Below are positions 1-7,104 of a DNA stretch of 9,935 nucleotides, piece by piece. The translations under genes were made by a program, and so were the position numbers. The notes below the pieces were generated by a model, which was given only the letters and a program-made list of their open reading frames with translations, was not told the DNA's origin and did not search any database. Within the stretch, counting starts at the first letter, position 1. Each line of letters begins with the position of its first letter. The DNA is from an uncultured Clostridia bacterium (GTDB lineage Bacteria; Bacillota; Clostridia; Acetivibrionales; CALMWN01): positions 1 through 9,935 of the forward strand of contig CALMWN010000159.1 in assembly GCA_937873555.1 (NCBI GenBank), given 5' to 3'.

Positions 1-1
1 A

Positions 2-439
2 ATAGCCGACCATTCATCGGATATAGCGGAAATAACCATAAGAATGGCGAACGAAAAATATATTAAGCCTTTGATAGACATACCAAAAATGGCTGAGCTG
101 GCCAAACAGATGGTCAACAAGTCCATAGACGCTTATATCCGCCAGGACGCCGTGCTTGCCCAGGCTGTTTGCGACAGCGATGATGATGTCGACGATCTGT
201 TTTCAAAGATAATACTCGAACTCATAAATATTATGAAAAACGACCCCCAGACAATAGAGCAGGCAACCGATCTCATGTTTATTGCAAAATACCTTGAACG
301 GATGGGTGATCACGCCACAAATGTCAGTGAATGGGTCGTATACAATGTCACAGGGGCCCATGAACATCTTGCAAGGCATCTGGACAAGGACGACAGGAAG
401 AACAACCCTTTCGTAGAACCTCCGAAGACTGAAGAATAG
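2..439 (+). CDS. phoU: Phosphate transport regulator PhoU, C-terminal part (5' end outside window)
   Basis: The frame is open from the first bases of the window and runs to the stop at 437-439, giving 145 visible residues. A Met codon at 44 is internal, because upstream codons continue a good PhoU sequence (ADHSSDIAEITIRM). PhoU is a cytoplasmic three-helix-bundle repeat protein. It connects the PstSCAB phosphate transporter to the PhoR kinase and keeps the Pho regulon off when phosphate is plentiful. The visible part is the second helical repeat. It carries the family signature YLERMGDHATNVSEW (residues ~98-112 of the visible part), whose E/D residues bind the metal cluster. The C-terminal tail is charged, as is usual. 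The gene lies 26 bp before the response regulator gene, so it is very likely co-transcribed with it, with pst genes expected just upstream of the window. The family call is secure; only the N-terminus is missing. Confidence 0.95.
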   Translation: MADHSSDIAEITIRMANEKYIKPLIDIPKMAELAKQMVNKSIDAYIRQDAVLAQAVCDSDDDVDDLFSKIILELINIMKNDPQTIEQATDLMFIAKYLERMGDHATNVSEWVVYNVTGAHEHLARHLDKDDRKNNPFVEPPKTEE

Positions 440-465
440 CCATACGGCCAAAAGAAGGTGGAACA

Positions 466-1173
466 ATGCCAAAAGAATTGATATTTGCACTTGAGGATGA
501 AACACACATTCAGCAGTTGATCAAATATAACCTTGAAGCAAACGGCTATCACGTGGTAACGTTTGAAAGCGGCGAAGCCCTCCTTAAGGAATATAAAAAC
601 ACAATCCCCGATCTTTTCATACTGGATATCATGCTCCCCGGCATAGATGGCCTGGAAGTATGCAGACAGCTGAGGTCGGATATGCGTTCAAAAAATGTAC
701 CAATAATAATGCTGACTGCAAAAAGTGAAGAGTTTGACAAGGTACTGGGTCTGGAGCTTGGTGCAGACGATTATATGACCAAACCCTTCAGTGTAAGGGA
801 GCTTGTCGCCAGAGTCAAGGCCATTTTCAGAAGGGTGAACAGCTCCATCTCAACGGAAATGGATATAATCAAATATGGGGATATAACCATTGACTGTACA
901 AGGCGTGAGGTTTACAAGGGTGAGAAGCTGTTGGAAATGCCCCTTAAGGAATTTGAACTTCTAAAACTTCTTATCCTGAACAAGGGCAAGGTGTTGTCAA
1001 GGGAGCTGCTGCTTGAAAAAATCTGGGGTTTCGATTATTATGGAGAGACAAGGACTGTTGACGTTCATGTCAGATATTTAAGGCAGAAAATCGAGGACGA
1101 TGACAGCAATCCCCAATACATCGAGACCATCAGGGGTATAGGGTATAAATTCAACGACAAGGAAAGCAAATAG
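466..1173 (+). CDS. phoP: Phosphate response regulator PhoP/PhoB (OmpR family)
   Basis: This is a 235-residue two-component response regulator of the OmpR/PhoB class, with a receiver domain (about 1-122) and a winged-helix DNA-binding domain (about 133-230). Visible active-site residues are the acidic pocket at E10-D11-E12, the phospho-acceptor D54 in LFILDIMLPG, T84 in IMLTAKS and K106 in DDYMTKPF. The C-terminal half has the typical LKEFELLKLL, RTVDVHVRYLRQKI and IRGIGYKF signatures of PhoB-type effectors. The ATG at 466 is preceded by AGAAGGTGG at good spacing. Its stop is separated by one base from the ATG of the sensor kinase, a sign of translational coupling. With phoU directly upstream, assignment to phosphate control is strong. 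PhoP and PhoB are naming alternatives for the same role. When phosphorylated under phosphate starvation it should activate pst and related genes. Confidence 0.93.
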   Translation: MPKELIFALEDETHIQQLIKYNLEANGYHVVTFESGEALLKEYKNTIPDLFILDIMLPGIDGLEVCRQLRSDMRSKNVPIIMLTAKSEEFDKVLGLELGADDYMTKPFSVRELVARVKAIFRRVNSSISTEMDIIKYGDITIDCTRREVYKGEKLLEMPLKEFELLKLLILNKGKVLSRELLLEKIWGFDYYGETRTVDVHVRYLRQKIEDDDSNPQYIETIRGIGYKFNDKESK

Positions 1174-1174
1174 T

Positions 1175-2965
1175 ATGAAGAAAAAAATATTCCTGTATTA
1201 CATTATACTCATAGTAATAGGTGTGTCTGTAACAGGATTTTTTACTTCTGAACTGACTCAAAGGTTTTATAAAAACGAAGTTGAAGAAAAACTGAAAAAC
1301 TCAGCCAACCTCATAAAATATAATATTTCAGAGCAGATAGCCGCCGGCAATAAAGTGGATTACAACAAAATAGCAGTCAATTATGCAAAATTGCTGGACG
1401 CATCCTCTTCCTACACAAACTCATCCCAGATAAAATCAAGCACGCGTATTACCTTCATAGATTACAGCGGCAATGTATTGGGTGAATCAGATACAGACTA
1501 CCGTGAAATGGAAAACCATTCCAATCGCAAGGAAGTTCAGGAGGCCATTCAAGGCAAAACAGGAAGCGATGTCCGTTTCAGCAAAACCCTGAAAATGAAT
1601 TTCCTTTATATTGCGGTACCCTTCGACACGCCTAAAGTTGTTATCAGGATTTCCGTTCCATTGATCCAGTTAAAAAATATAGACAGAGCCATATGGTATT
1701 ACACACTCATAGGCATACTGGCAGGGGTAATCCTTACCACACTTCTGGCACTCAAGTTTTCGTCTTCTGTCACAAAGCCCATAAACGAGTTAATTGCTGC
1801 AACAAAAGAAATTTCCATGGGCAACTATTCAAAGCGGGTTAATATTAATGCAAAAGATGAATTCTCACAATTTGCCGTGTCCTTCAACAGGATGGCGGCC
1901 AAGCTTGAGGAGGTGATCGCTGAAATGACCGATAAGAACCTCAAGGTGGACTCCATCATAAACAGTATGATAAGCGGTATAGCAGCAGTCGACACAAACT
2001 ATAAGGTAATGCTTATCAACTCCATTGCATGTGAAATGTTCGGAATTAAAAACGGGCCGGGAGTTATAGGAATAAACATCATAGAACTGATCAGGAACCA
2101 CCAGATAAACCATTTCTTAAAGGAAACAATAGAAAAGAACACTCCTCTAAGCAATGAAATAATCGTCAGCGGTCCTGAAGAGAAGATCCTGCGTGTATAT
2201 ACCAGTCCCATAAAATCGCTTGACTCAAGAAGCCTTAATTCCGGTGGTATAGCAGTAATAAATGATATCACCAACGTTAAAAAGCTCGAACAGATAAGGA
2301 CGGAATTCGTCTCCAATGTCACTCATGAATTAAAAACACCGCTTACATCAATACGTGGATTTATCGAAACCTTAAGGGGCGGTGCGATAGAAGACCGTGA
2401 AGTGGCGGACAAATTCCTTGAAATCATCGATATAGAAGCAGAAAGATTGTATATGCTGATAAACGACATACTGCAGCTTTCAGAAATAGAGACAAAACAA
2501 AAGGACTCAAATATAAGCACACATAACTTTAAATCAATCGCCGAGGAAGTTCTTCTGATACTTAAAGACTCAGCAGATAAAAAGGGTATAAAACTTATAG
2601 GTGAAATAGAAGACAATATCAAAATTGTCGCAAACAGGGACAGAATAAAGCAAATGCTCATCAACCTCATAGACAACGGGATAAAATACAACCGGGAAAA
2701 CGGAAGTGTGACCCTTAAAGCTTACAAATATGAGGGTAAGATAATCATAACGGTCAAGGATACAGGGATAGGAATAGCTAAGGAACATCTGGCAAGGATA
2801 TTCGAACGCTTTTACCGGGTGGACAAAGGCCGTTCAAGAAGTATGGGCGGGACCGGCCTTGGACTATCCATCGTCAAGCACATCGTAAACCTGTACAGCG
2901 GGGATATCAAGGTAAACAGCACCACAGGCAGCGGTACTGAATTTACTATTCAGCTTCCCGCATGA
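1175..2965 (+). CDS. phoR: Phosphate sensor histidine kinase PhoR
   Basis: This is a 596-residue membrane histidine kinase. In order it shows TM1 (~5-23), an extracytoplasmic sensor domain (~25-170), TM2 (~172-194), HAMP (~195-248), a PAS-like domain (~255-365, with MLINSIACEMFG), HisKA with the H-box FVSNVTHELKTPL (phospho-His H384), and an HATPase domain. The HATPase domain has the N-box NLIDNGIKYN (N501), G1 DTGIGI (529-534), F-box FERFYRVD (543-550) and G2 GGTGLGLS (558-565). All catalytic motifs are intact. The E(L/F)VSNVTHELKTPLTSI region and the TM-sensor-TM-HAMP-PAS layout are typical of Gram-positive PhoR. Translation starts one base after the phoP stop, with GGAAAG about 9 bases upstream as ribosome binding site. 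The last 16 bases overlap the 3' end of the convergent thiM gene. No U-tract terminator follows the stop. Identification as PhoR rather than another WalK-like kinase rests on the phoU-phoP linkage. Confidence 0.92.
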   Translation: MKKKIFLYYIILIVIGVSVTGFFTSELTQRFYKNEVEEKLKNSANLIKYNISEQIAAGNKVDYNKIAVNYAKLLDASSSYTNSSQIKSSTRITFIDYSGNVLGESDTDYREMENHSNRKEVQEAIQGKTGSDVRFSKTLKMNFLYIAVPFDTPKVVIRISVPLIQLKNIDRAIWYYTLIGILAGVILTTLLALKFSSSVTKPINELIAATKEISMGNYSKRVNINAKDEFSQFAVSFNRMAAKLEEVIAEMTDKNLKVDSIINSMISGIAAVDTNYKVMLINSIACEMFGIKNGPGVIGINIIELIRNHQINHFLKETIEKNTPLSNEIIVSGPEEKILRVYTSPIKSLDSRSLNSGGIAVINDITNVKKLEQIRTEFVSNVTHELKTPLTSIRGFIETLRGGAIEDREVADKFLEIIDIEAERLYMLINDILQLSEIETKQKDSNISTHNFKSIAEEVLLILKDSADKKGIKLIGEIEDNIKIVANRDRIKQMLINLIDNGIKYNRENGSVTLKAYKYEGKIIITVKDTGIGIAKEHLARIFERFYRVDKGRSRSMGGTGLGLSIVKHIVNLYSGDIKVNSTTGSGTEFTIQLPA

Positions 2966-3783
2966 TGTATATATATCTTTCCTCTTTTTAATAAATCTTC
3001 CCCTGAAAAACGGTAGGCGGCATCCATGAGATAAACCTTGTGGCTGCCGCTTCCTTCGTCTGTTCCAAGCTTCTCATAACCCATTTCTCCCGCAATTCCC
3101 ATGGTGGCGATTCCCGCAACCGCAGCGGCAAAATAATCCCTGGTCACACCACAGTATGCTGCTATCAGGGAAGTAGCCATACAGCCTGCGCCGGTAATTC
3201 TCGCAAGTATTTCATGCCCGTTTTCTATGGAAGCTACCTTTTCCCCATCGGAAATATAGTCAACTTTGCCGGTAACTGCAACCACTGTGTTCAACGACCC
3301 GGCCAAAAGTTTTGCGACGGCCTTCCCCTCATCCGGATGCCTCTCGTCGGAGTCCACTCCTTTTAAAGCCGAATCCATACCACAAAGGACTTTAATCTCC
3401 GCTATATTACCTCTTATCACAGAAAATCCGACCTCTTTTAACAGCTCCTTTAAAGCCTCTTTCCTGTAGGAGGATACTCCGGCTCCCACAGGATCAAGTA
3501 TTACAGGCACTTCAAGCTTGTTTGCCGTCTTCCCTGCTCTTAGCATGGCCTCCAGCTTGACATCGTTCAGCATTCCAATATTTATTACAAGTGCTGAAGC
3601 GCAGGCTACCACATCTTCAACCTCCCCGGCATACTCTGCCATTATGGGGGAGGCACCTATGGCAAGTACTATGTTTGCAGAGTCATTTGCAGATATATAG
3701 TTGGTGATATGATGAATCAAAGGCTTTTTATCCTTTATTTCTCTTAATAATCCTATTATGGTCGCTTTGATATCCGTACCCAT
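2950..3783 (-). CDS. thiM: Hydroxyethylthiazole kinase ThiM
   Basis: ThiM phosphorylates 4-methyl-5-(2-hydroxyethyl)thiazole with ATP, salvaging the thiazole half of thiamine in the cytoplasm. The protein is 277 residues, the normal size for this ribokinase-fold family. Visible signatures are HHITNYIS (24-31), GASPIMA (43-49), VILDPVGAG (94-102), RGNIAEI (114-120), VTGKVDYISDG (~170-180) and the catalytic/anion-hole block ITGAGCM (196-202). The active-site cysteine is C201. The ATG is preceded by GGAGG at good spacing. The gene follows thiW by 33 bp and is controlled by the same upstream TPP riboswitch. Its last 16 bases overlap the end of phoR on the other strand. No thiE (thiamine-phosphate synthase), often found next in such operons, follows here, so it must be elsewhere. 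Confidence 0.95.
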   Translation of the reverse strand: MGTDIKATIIGLLREIKDKKPLIHHITNYISANDSANIVLAIGASPIMAEYAGEVEDVVACASALVINIGMLNDVKLEAMLRAGKTANKLEVPVILDPVGAGVSSYRKEALKELLKEVGFSVIRGNIAEIKVLCGMDSALKGVDSDERHPDEGKAVAKLLAGSLNTVVAVTGKVDYISDGEKVASIENGHEILARITGAGCMATSLIAAYCGVTRDYFAAAVAGIATMGIAGEMGYEKLGTDEGSGSHKVYLMDAAYRFSGEDLLKRGKIYIHHAGS

Positions 3784-3816
3784 TGAAATCCTCCGGCCAG
3801 AGCTTCATTACACCTG

Positions 3817-4329
3817 TCAGGCATTGCCGTTCCTTGTGTTATCTGTCTTAAAATCAATAACCTTTGACATTTCGAGAGCCTTCAACAAAATATAGGCTAT
3901 GATGCTTCCACCGGTAGTGCTTATAAGGAAAGGCACCACATAGAAGAAAAAGGCTACGCTCTTACCCATAATGTATGCTGCTACAGGATAGGCCACAATT
4001 CCGCCCAATACACCGGTTCCGAATATTTCGCCGGCAACGGCCAGATACTTTTTCCCCGTATACTTGAAGAGGATTGCAGCCAGAAAGGCACCGATCATAC
4101 TACCCGGGAAAGCCAGCAGCGTGCCTGTCCCTAAAATATTCCTGATCAAAGAAACACAGAATGCCATGGATACGGCATACGCAGGTCCTAGTGTCACAGC
4201 TGCAATAACGTTCACAATATGCTGTACCGGGAAGCATTTTGAAGCACCTACAGGTATGTAGATAAAATTTCCTGCTACCACGCAGATTGCTGTGAGAAGT
4301 GCTGCATAAGTAAGTTTTTTTGTTTTCAT
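3817..4329 (-). CDS. thiW: Energy-coupling factor thiazole transporter S component ThiW
   Basis: This is a 170-residue hydrophobic integral membrane protein with about five membrane segments. ThiW is the predicted substrate-binding (S) component of an ECF-type importer for the thiazole precursor of thiamine. It would work with the shared EcfAAT module, which is not encoded here. Family signatures are IPVGASKCFPVQHIVNV near the N-terminus, LGPAYAV, the SLIRNILGTGTLLAFPGSMIG block in the middle, and TTGGSII near the end. The frame is open further upstream to 4395, but that part lies inside the riboswitch terminator. The ATG at 4329 has AGGAG eight bases upstream and gives the expected N-terminus MKTKKLTYAALL. 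Location between a TPP riboswitch and thiM supports the role. Transport specificity is predicted for the family; the window gives no direct evidence. Confidence 0.9.
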   Translation of the reverse strand: MKTKKLTYAALLTAICVVAGNFIYIPVGASKCFPVQHIVNVIAAVTLGPAYAVSMAFCVSLIRNILGTGTLLAFPGSMIGAFLAAILFKYTGKKYLAVAGEIFGTGVLGGIVAYPVAAYIMGKSVAFFFYVVPFLISTTGGSIIAYILLKALEMSKVIDFKTDNTRNGNA

Positions 4330-4354
4330 AAAAACATCTCCTTTGCTCTGTAAC

Positions 4355-4385
4355 AAAAAAACACAAGTCCGTAGACTTATGTTTT
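4355..4385 (-). terminator. Intrinsic terminator of the TPP-riboswitch leader
   Basis: On the - strand a 9-bp stem (ACATAAGTC with GACTTGTGT, one G-U pair) encloses the loop UACG closed by C-G, a very stable UNCG tetraloop. It is followed at once by seven U. Flanking AAAA/UUUU can lengthen the stem. It sits between the riboswitch core and the thiW ribosome binding site, which is where a transcription-attenuation terminator is expected. TPP binding should favour it. Part of the riboswitch 3' P1 strand (UGUUU) could pair with AAACA of the terminator 5' arm as an antiterminator, but that pairing is short and only inferred. Confidence 0.85.
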
Positions 4386-4400
4386 GAAAACCCAATTCAC

Positions 4401-4491
4401 AAACAACTTCCTACGCTGGCATTACCCAGATCAGGTTAAGGGTCAAAGAATTCCTTCTTACTCTCAGCTGGAACAACCAGCCCCCCTGTGT
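4401..4491 (-). ncRNA. TPP riboswitch (THI element)
   Basis: Read on the - strand, this contains all conserved parts of the thiamine pyrophosphate aptamer in order. These are GGGGGGCUGG at the 5' side, CUGAGA (4462-4467) for pyrimidine recognition, the GACCCUU strand, ACCUGAUCUGG (4426-4436), and UGCCAGCGUAGGAAG (4407-4421). P1 is formed by UUUACACA and UGUUUGUGAA-like flanks. It lies directly downstream of a good promoter and upstream of an intrinsic terminator, thiW and thiM. High TPP should therefore stop transcription of thiazole uptake and salvage. Confidence 0.96.
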
Positions 4492-4509
4492 AAATTTAAC
4501 TTTATAATT

Positions 4510-4538
4510 ATTTTAGCATATTTCAATGATTCAATCAA
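4510..4538 (-). promoter_or_regulatory. Promoter of the thiW-thiM operon
   Basis: On the - strand TTGATT (4533-4538) and TAAAAT (4510-4515) are separated by exactly 17 bp, and the -10 is preceded by TGC, an extended -10. The predicted start near 4503 puts the 5' end of the RNA about 12 bases before the riboswitch core, which is ideal for a riboswitch leader. Confidence 0.75.
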
Positions 4539-4556
4539 GGTAGAATTACACAGTCA

Positions 4557-4585
4557 TATAAATTGCGGCATACCGCTACTTTATA
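4557..4585 (-). terminator. Weak hairpin at the end of the hydroxyacid dehydrogenase gene
   Basis: TATAAA...GCGG-TATG-CCGC...TTTATA forms a GC-rich 4-bp core stem with an outer 6-bp A-T stem across the TAG stop at 4576-4578. No run of T follows on either strand, so it may only partly terminate or may just protect the 3' end. Read-through from this gene into the thi promoter region is possible. Confidence 0.35.
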
Positions 4586-5535
4586 ACATCAGGATTCACG
4601 ACATATTTTGGTATTCTGCCTGAAAAAAAGTCAATGATGTTCTTCGACATCTCCTGTGACATGAATATCCTTGTCTCTATGGTTGCACTTCCGATATGGG
4701 GTGCCATGACCACCTGATCCATATTAAAAAGCGCGGGTGTTATAACCGGCTCTTTCTCAAAAACATCGAGTCCGGCCCCGGCTATTCTCCCGGTCTCCAA
4801 AGCTTTAACCATTGCCTGTTCGTCAATTACCGCCCCTCTGGAAGTGTTGACAATGAAAGCTGAAGATTTCATTTTTCCGAACTCTTTTTCTCCGATCATA
4901 TGCCGGGTACCTTCTGACAATGGAGTACTTATATAAACAACATCCGAATTTTCAAGTACCCCGTCAAAAGTTTTATACACCGCTCCGTCTTCAAGTTCCG
5001 GACTTAAACGGCTTCTGTTGTAATAAATTATGCTCATGCCGAACGCCTTGGCCCTTCTTGCCACCGCTCTGCCTATTCTTCCCATTCCTATGATTCCAAG
5101 TGTCTTTCCATACAGCGTATTTCCCAGATTTTTCATTACACCCCATTCGAAATTGCTGTCGCTCCTTAGCTTCCTGTCACACTCGGAAATCCTTCTTACC
5201 AGCGAAAGCATCAAACCGAAGCCGAGCTCTGCAGTAGCCTCGGTAACAGAATCGGGTATGTTCGTGACCATAATCCCCTTTGAAGTGGCATAACCCACAT
5301 CGACATTATCATAGCCTGCTCCATAACAGCTGATCAGCTTCAGATTGGCAGCAGTATCGATCAATTCCCTGTCGGCTCTGACATTGACAGGTACTATACA
5401 TTCATATTGCGGTATGCATTTTAATACCTCATCTCTTTGCATTACCTCTACTTCCGAATGTGTCATCCGGTACAGTTTAAACAGCTCTTCAAGCCCCTTA
5501 TCGGCTATCCTTGAAGTTATCAGTATTCTCTCCAT
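4576..5535 (-). CDS. D-isomer-specific 2-hydroxyacid dehydrogenase (glyoxylate/hydroxypyruvate reductase-like)
   Basis: This 319-residue cytoplasmic dehydrogenase interconverts a 2-oxoacid and a D-2-hydroxyacid with NAD(P)H. It has the usual two-domain layout: a catalytic domain formed by the two ends and an inserted Rossmann domain (~100-285). The dinucleotide motif GMGRIG is at 150-155. The residues after the second beta strand are YYNRS (171-175) instead of an acidic residue, which suggests NADP(H) preference (inference). Catalytic residues are R233 in NTSRGAVID, the Glu of DVFEKEP (257-263) and H280 in MAPHIGSAT. The ATG is preceded by a moderate GGGAGAGTGG site. The 51-residue membrane peptide gene ends 40 bp upstream on the same strand, and both can be read from the promoter at 5801-5829. 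Substrate is unknown: glyoxylate, hydroxypyruvate, 2-ketogluconate or another 2-oxoacid are all possible. D-3-phosphoglycerate dehydrogenase is less likely, since the C-terminal ACT region is absent. Confidence 0.88.
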   Translation of the reverse strand: MERILITSRIADKGLEELFKLYRMTHSEVEVMQRDEVLKCIPQYECIVPVNVRADRELIDTAANLKLISCYGAGYDNVDVGYATSKGIMVTNIPDSVTEATAELGFGLMLSLVRRISECDRKLRSDSNFEWGVMKNLGNTLYGKTLGIIGMGRIGRAVARRAKAFGMSIIYYNRSRLSPELEDGAVYKTFDGVLENSDVVYISTPLSEGTRHMIGEKEFGKMKSSAFIVNTSRGAVIDEQAMVKALETGRIAGAGLDVFEKEPVITPALFNMDQVVMAPHIGSATIETRIFMSQEMSKNIIDFFSGRIPKYVVNPDVIK

Positions 5536-5574
5536 TGAAAACCACTCTCCCGAATATTTATTAGTATTTGAATT

Positions 5575-5730
5575 CTATGTGAAATAGTATAAAACGATAT
5601 CGGTAATCAAAAAAAGAACAGCCAGGAATGCCGCTCCCAATAAAGCCATTTTAGTACTGCCGCTCCTTCCGGTAAGCCTGCCGACCATTGCATTCAATCC
5701 GAAATAAAGGCCAATACCTGTAAATTCCAA
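5575..5730 (-). CDS. Small putative membrane protein, 51 aa, TTG start
   Basis: This short open frame reads MEFTGIGLYFGLNAM at the start and ends in LITDIVLYYFT. It has a glycine-rich N-terminal half, a short basic link (GRLTGRSGSTK, ~17-27) and a strongly hydrophobic helix (~28-50), as expected for a one- or two-pass membrane peptide. The likely start is TTG at 5730, with AGGTG five bases upstream. The in-frame ATG at codon 15 has no good site. It lies on the same strand between the enolase-superfamily gene and the hydroxyacid dehydrogenase, and has its own extended -10 promoter about 65 bases upstream. I do not recognise the family and assign no function. The amino-acid pattern looks coding, but the ORF is short, so a chance frame is not excluded. 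Confidence 0.5.
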   Translation of the reverse strand: MEFTGIGLYFGLNAMVGRLTGRSGSTKMALLGAAFLAVLFLITDIVLYYFT

Positions 5731-5785
5731 AAGAACACCTGCTCATTGTTCTACCCCTATCCGCTGTATTTTCCTTCCCGTGAAG

Positions 5786-5801
5786 TTTTCATCCATGAAA
5801 A
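5786..5801. promoter_or_regulatory. Inverted repeat at the start of transcription (operator-like)
   Basis: TTTTCAT-CC-ATGAAAA is a 7-bp inverted repeat. It begins at the last base of the -10 box of the adjacent - strand promoter and covers the predicted start site (~5794). It could be a repressor operator or a small hairpin at the 5' end of the RNA. No U-tract follows, so it is not a terminator. Confidence 0.4.
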
Positions 5802-5829
5802 GTATACCAAAAAAAGCTCCGGAATACAA
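5801..5829 (-). promoter_or_regulatory. Extended -10 promoter for the small membrane protein and dehydrogenase
   Basis: On the - strand TATACT (5801-5806) is preceded by TGG (extended -10) and lies 17 bp from TTGTAT (5824-5829). The -35 match is poor, but the TGnTATACT element is strong. It sits just after the stop of the enolase-superfamily gene, so the two downstream genes may be expressed both from here and by read-through. Confidence 0.6.
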
Positions 5830-5834
5830 ATATC

Positions 5835-7019
5835 TTATATTTTGTACGCCTTTTTGAGAAGGCTGCCGTCAAGCTCCATTCCAAGACCCGGACCTGTTGG
5901 AGCCTTAATTGTACCGTCCTTTAGCTCAAGGTATGGATTGAAAAGCCTGCAAGTCTCCTTGAATCCGGCTTTATGCTCCTGGAACTTCCCTATATTCGGT
6001 ATGTATGAAGCCAGATGCAGCACATATACATAAGAGAAGCCGCCGGAAATATGGGGGGTTATGGGCTTTCCGGCTCTGGCTGCCATCCTTGCAACCTTCG
6101 TTGTCCTTATAAAGCCGCCGAAATACTGGATATCCGGCTGTATGACCTGTGCAGCATTGTTCTCTATTATCCACTTGAAGCGCCTCATGCTTGTCTCCTG
6201 TTCTCCAAAAGCAAGCGGTATATCAAGTGCATCAGCTACCTCTTTTGTTTCCCACAGGTTGTCGAAAGGGCATGGTTCTTCATAAAAATACGCATTTATT
6301 TCTTCCAGAATCCTGCCGTACTCAATAGCTACAGGAGGGTCATAGGAACCGTTTCCGTCGGCGTGAATTGTCATCGAATCTCCAAAATGCTTTCTGGTCA
6401 GGTATATCAACCCTTCACTGCGTCCTTTGATTGAGTCCGCGTTTTTACTCATTCTTCCGCCAACCTTGAACTTTATGGCTTTGGCTCCTGTTTCGGCCAC
6501 ACGTCCCGCAAGTATTTCCACTTCTTCTTCGGGCGTGGTTCCACGGTTTCCGCTGGCTACATAAATGTTGACCTCATTGCGGATAACTTCACCCAGAAGG
6601 TTCCCTAAAGGCTGCTTCGCAATTTTGCCAAGGAGGTCGAGTATGCTGGCTTCCACCCATGATATGCAGCACCACAGAGCGAGCCCTGCGAGCTTATAAT
6701 TGCTACCGTAAACATATACCCCCTCAATCAGCTCTTCCAGGTCTCTTGCATCCTTACCTATGAAGTATGGAATTATAAGCTGGTTCAAAATCAGATGAAG
6801 GTACACGGGGCGTTCACTTCCAACAGAAACCCCTTCCGTTCCGTCTTTCGACCTTGTGCGTATAAAATATAGCCCATTATTGAAAAGCAGCTCAATGGAC
6901 TCTATTATGACAGGTGATTTGAATAATTCCACCTTCAATACAGGGGCGTTTGCTATTTCATCCAGCTCCTGCCCGCTAACCTTGATATTTTCTAGAAAAT
7001 CCCCACTGCTTCTATACAT
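5835..7019 (-). CDS. Enolase-superfamily dehydratase/racemase (mandelate racemase subgroup)
   Basis: This 394-residue protein has an enolase-like N-terminal capping domain (~25-140) and a (beta/alpha)7-beta barrel (~150-390). The catalytic set of the mandelate racemase subgroup is complete. It has the KxK motif K183-F-K185 (AIKFKVG), metal ligands D221 (HADGNG), E247 (YEEPCPFD) and E273 (FGEQE), the D296/H323 dyad (QPDIQYFGG, TPHISGG) and E348 (FQEHK). These enzymes abstract the proton alpha to a carboxylate with Mg2+, and most members with this His-Asp dyad are sugar-acid dehydratases. The ATG at 7019 has AAGGAG eight bases upstream. An in-frame TTG at 7037 lies before that site and is not used. 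The gene is followed on the same strand by the small membrane protein and a D-2-hydroxyacid dehydrogenase, suggesting one catabolic unit. Substrate cannot be assigned by eye. Confidence 0.87.
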   Translation of the reverse strand: MYRSSGDFLENIKVSGQELDEIANAPVLKVELFKSPVIIESIELLFNNGLYFIRTRSKDGTEGVSVGSERPVYLHLILNQLIIPYFIGKDARDLEELIEGVYVYGSNYKLAGLALWCCISWVEASILDLLGKIAKQPLGNLLGEVIRNEVNIYVASGNRGTTPEEEVEILAGRVAETGAKAIKFKVGGRMSKNADSIKGRSEGLIYLTRKHFGDSMTIHADGNGSYDPPVAIEYGRILEEINAYFYEEPCPFDNLWETKEVADALDIPLAFGEQETSMRRFKWIIENNAAQVIQPDIQYFGGFIRTTKVARMAARAGKPITPHISGGFSYVYVLHLASYIPNIGKFQEHKAGFKETCRLFNPYLELKDGTIKAPTGPGLGMELDGSLLKKAYKI

Positions 7020-7095
7020 CTGACCCACTCCTTCCAATATTAAAATATTTATTAACTCTTATCGTACTGATTTTGATACGTTTCATTTTATCCAA

Positions 7096-7104
7096 ATTAT
7101 ATCA
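7096..7104 (-). promoter_or_regulatory. Extended -10 promoter element of the enolase-superfamily gene
   Basis: On the - strand TGATATAAT gives a perfect TATAAT (7096-7101) with the TG of an extended -10. No convincing -35 box is seen at 16-18 bp, where the nearest hexamer is TGTATC. The leader to the ATG would be about 70 bases. Confidence 0.55.

Noticed and set aside
203..552. Two frames on the - strand opposite phoU and the start of phoP
   Set aside because: They are shadows of strongly conserved genes on the + strand and show no domain-like features.
4330..4395. Upstream extension of the thiW frame
   Set aside because: It lies in the riboswitch terminator region and before the clear AGGAG site. 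The ATG at 4329 fits family N-termini.
7020..7037. TTG start six codons upstream for the enolase-superfamily gene
   Set aside because: It would begin before the AAGGAG site that serves the ATG at 7019, and it adds no conserved residues.
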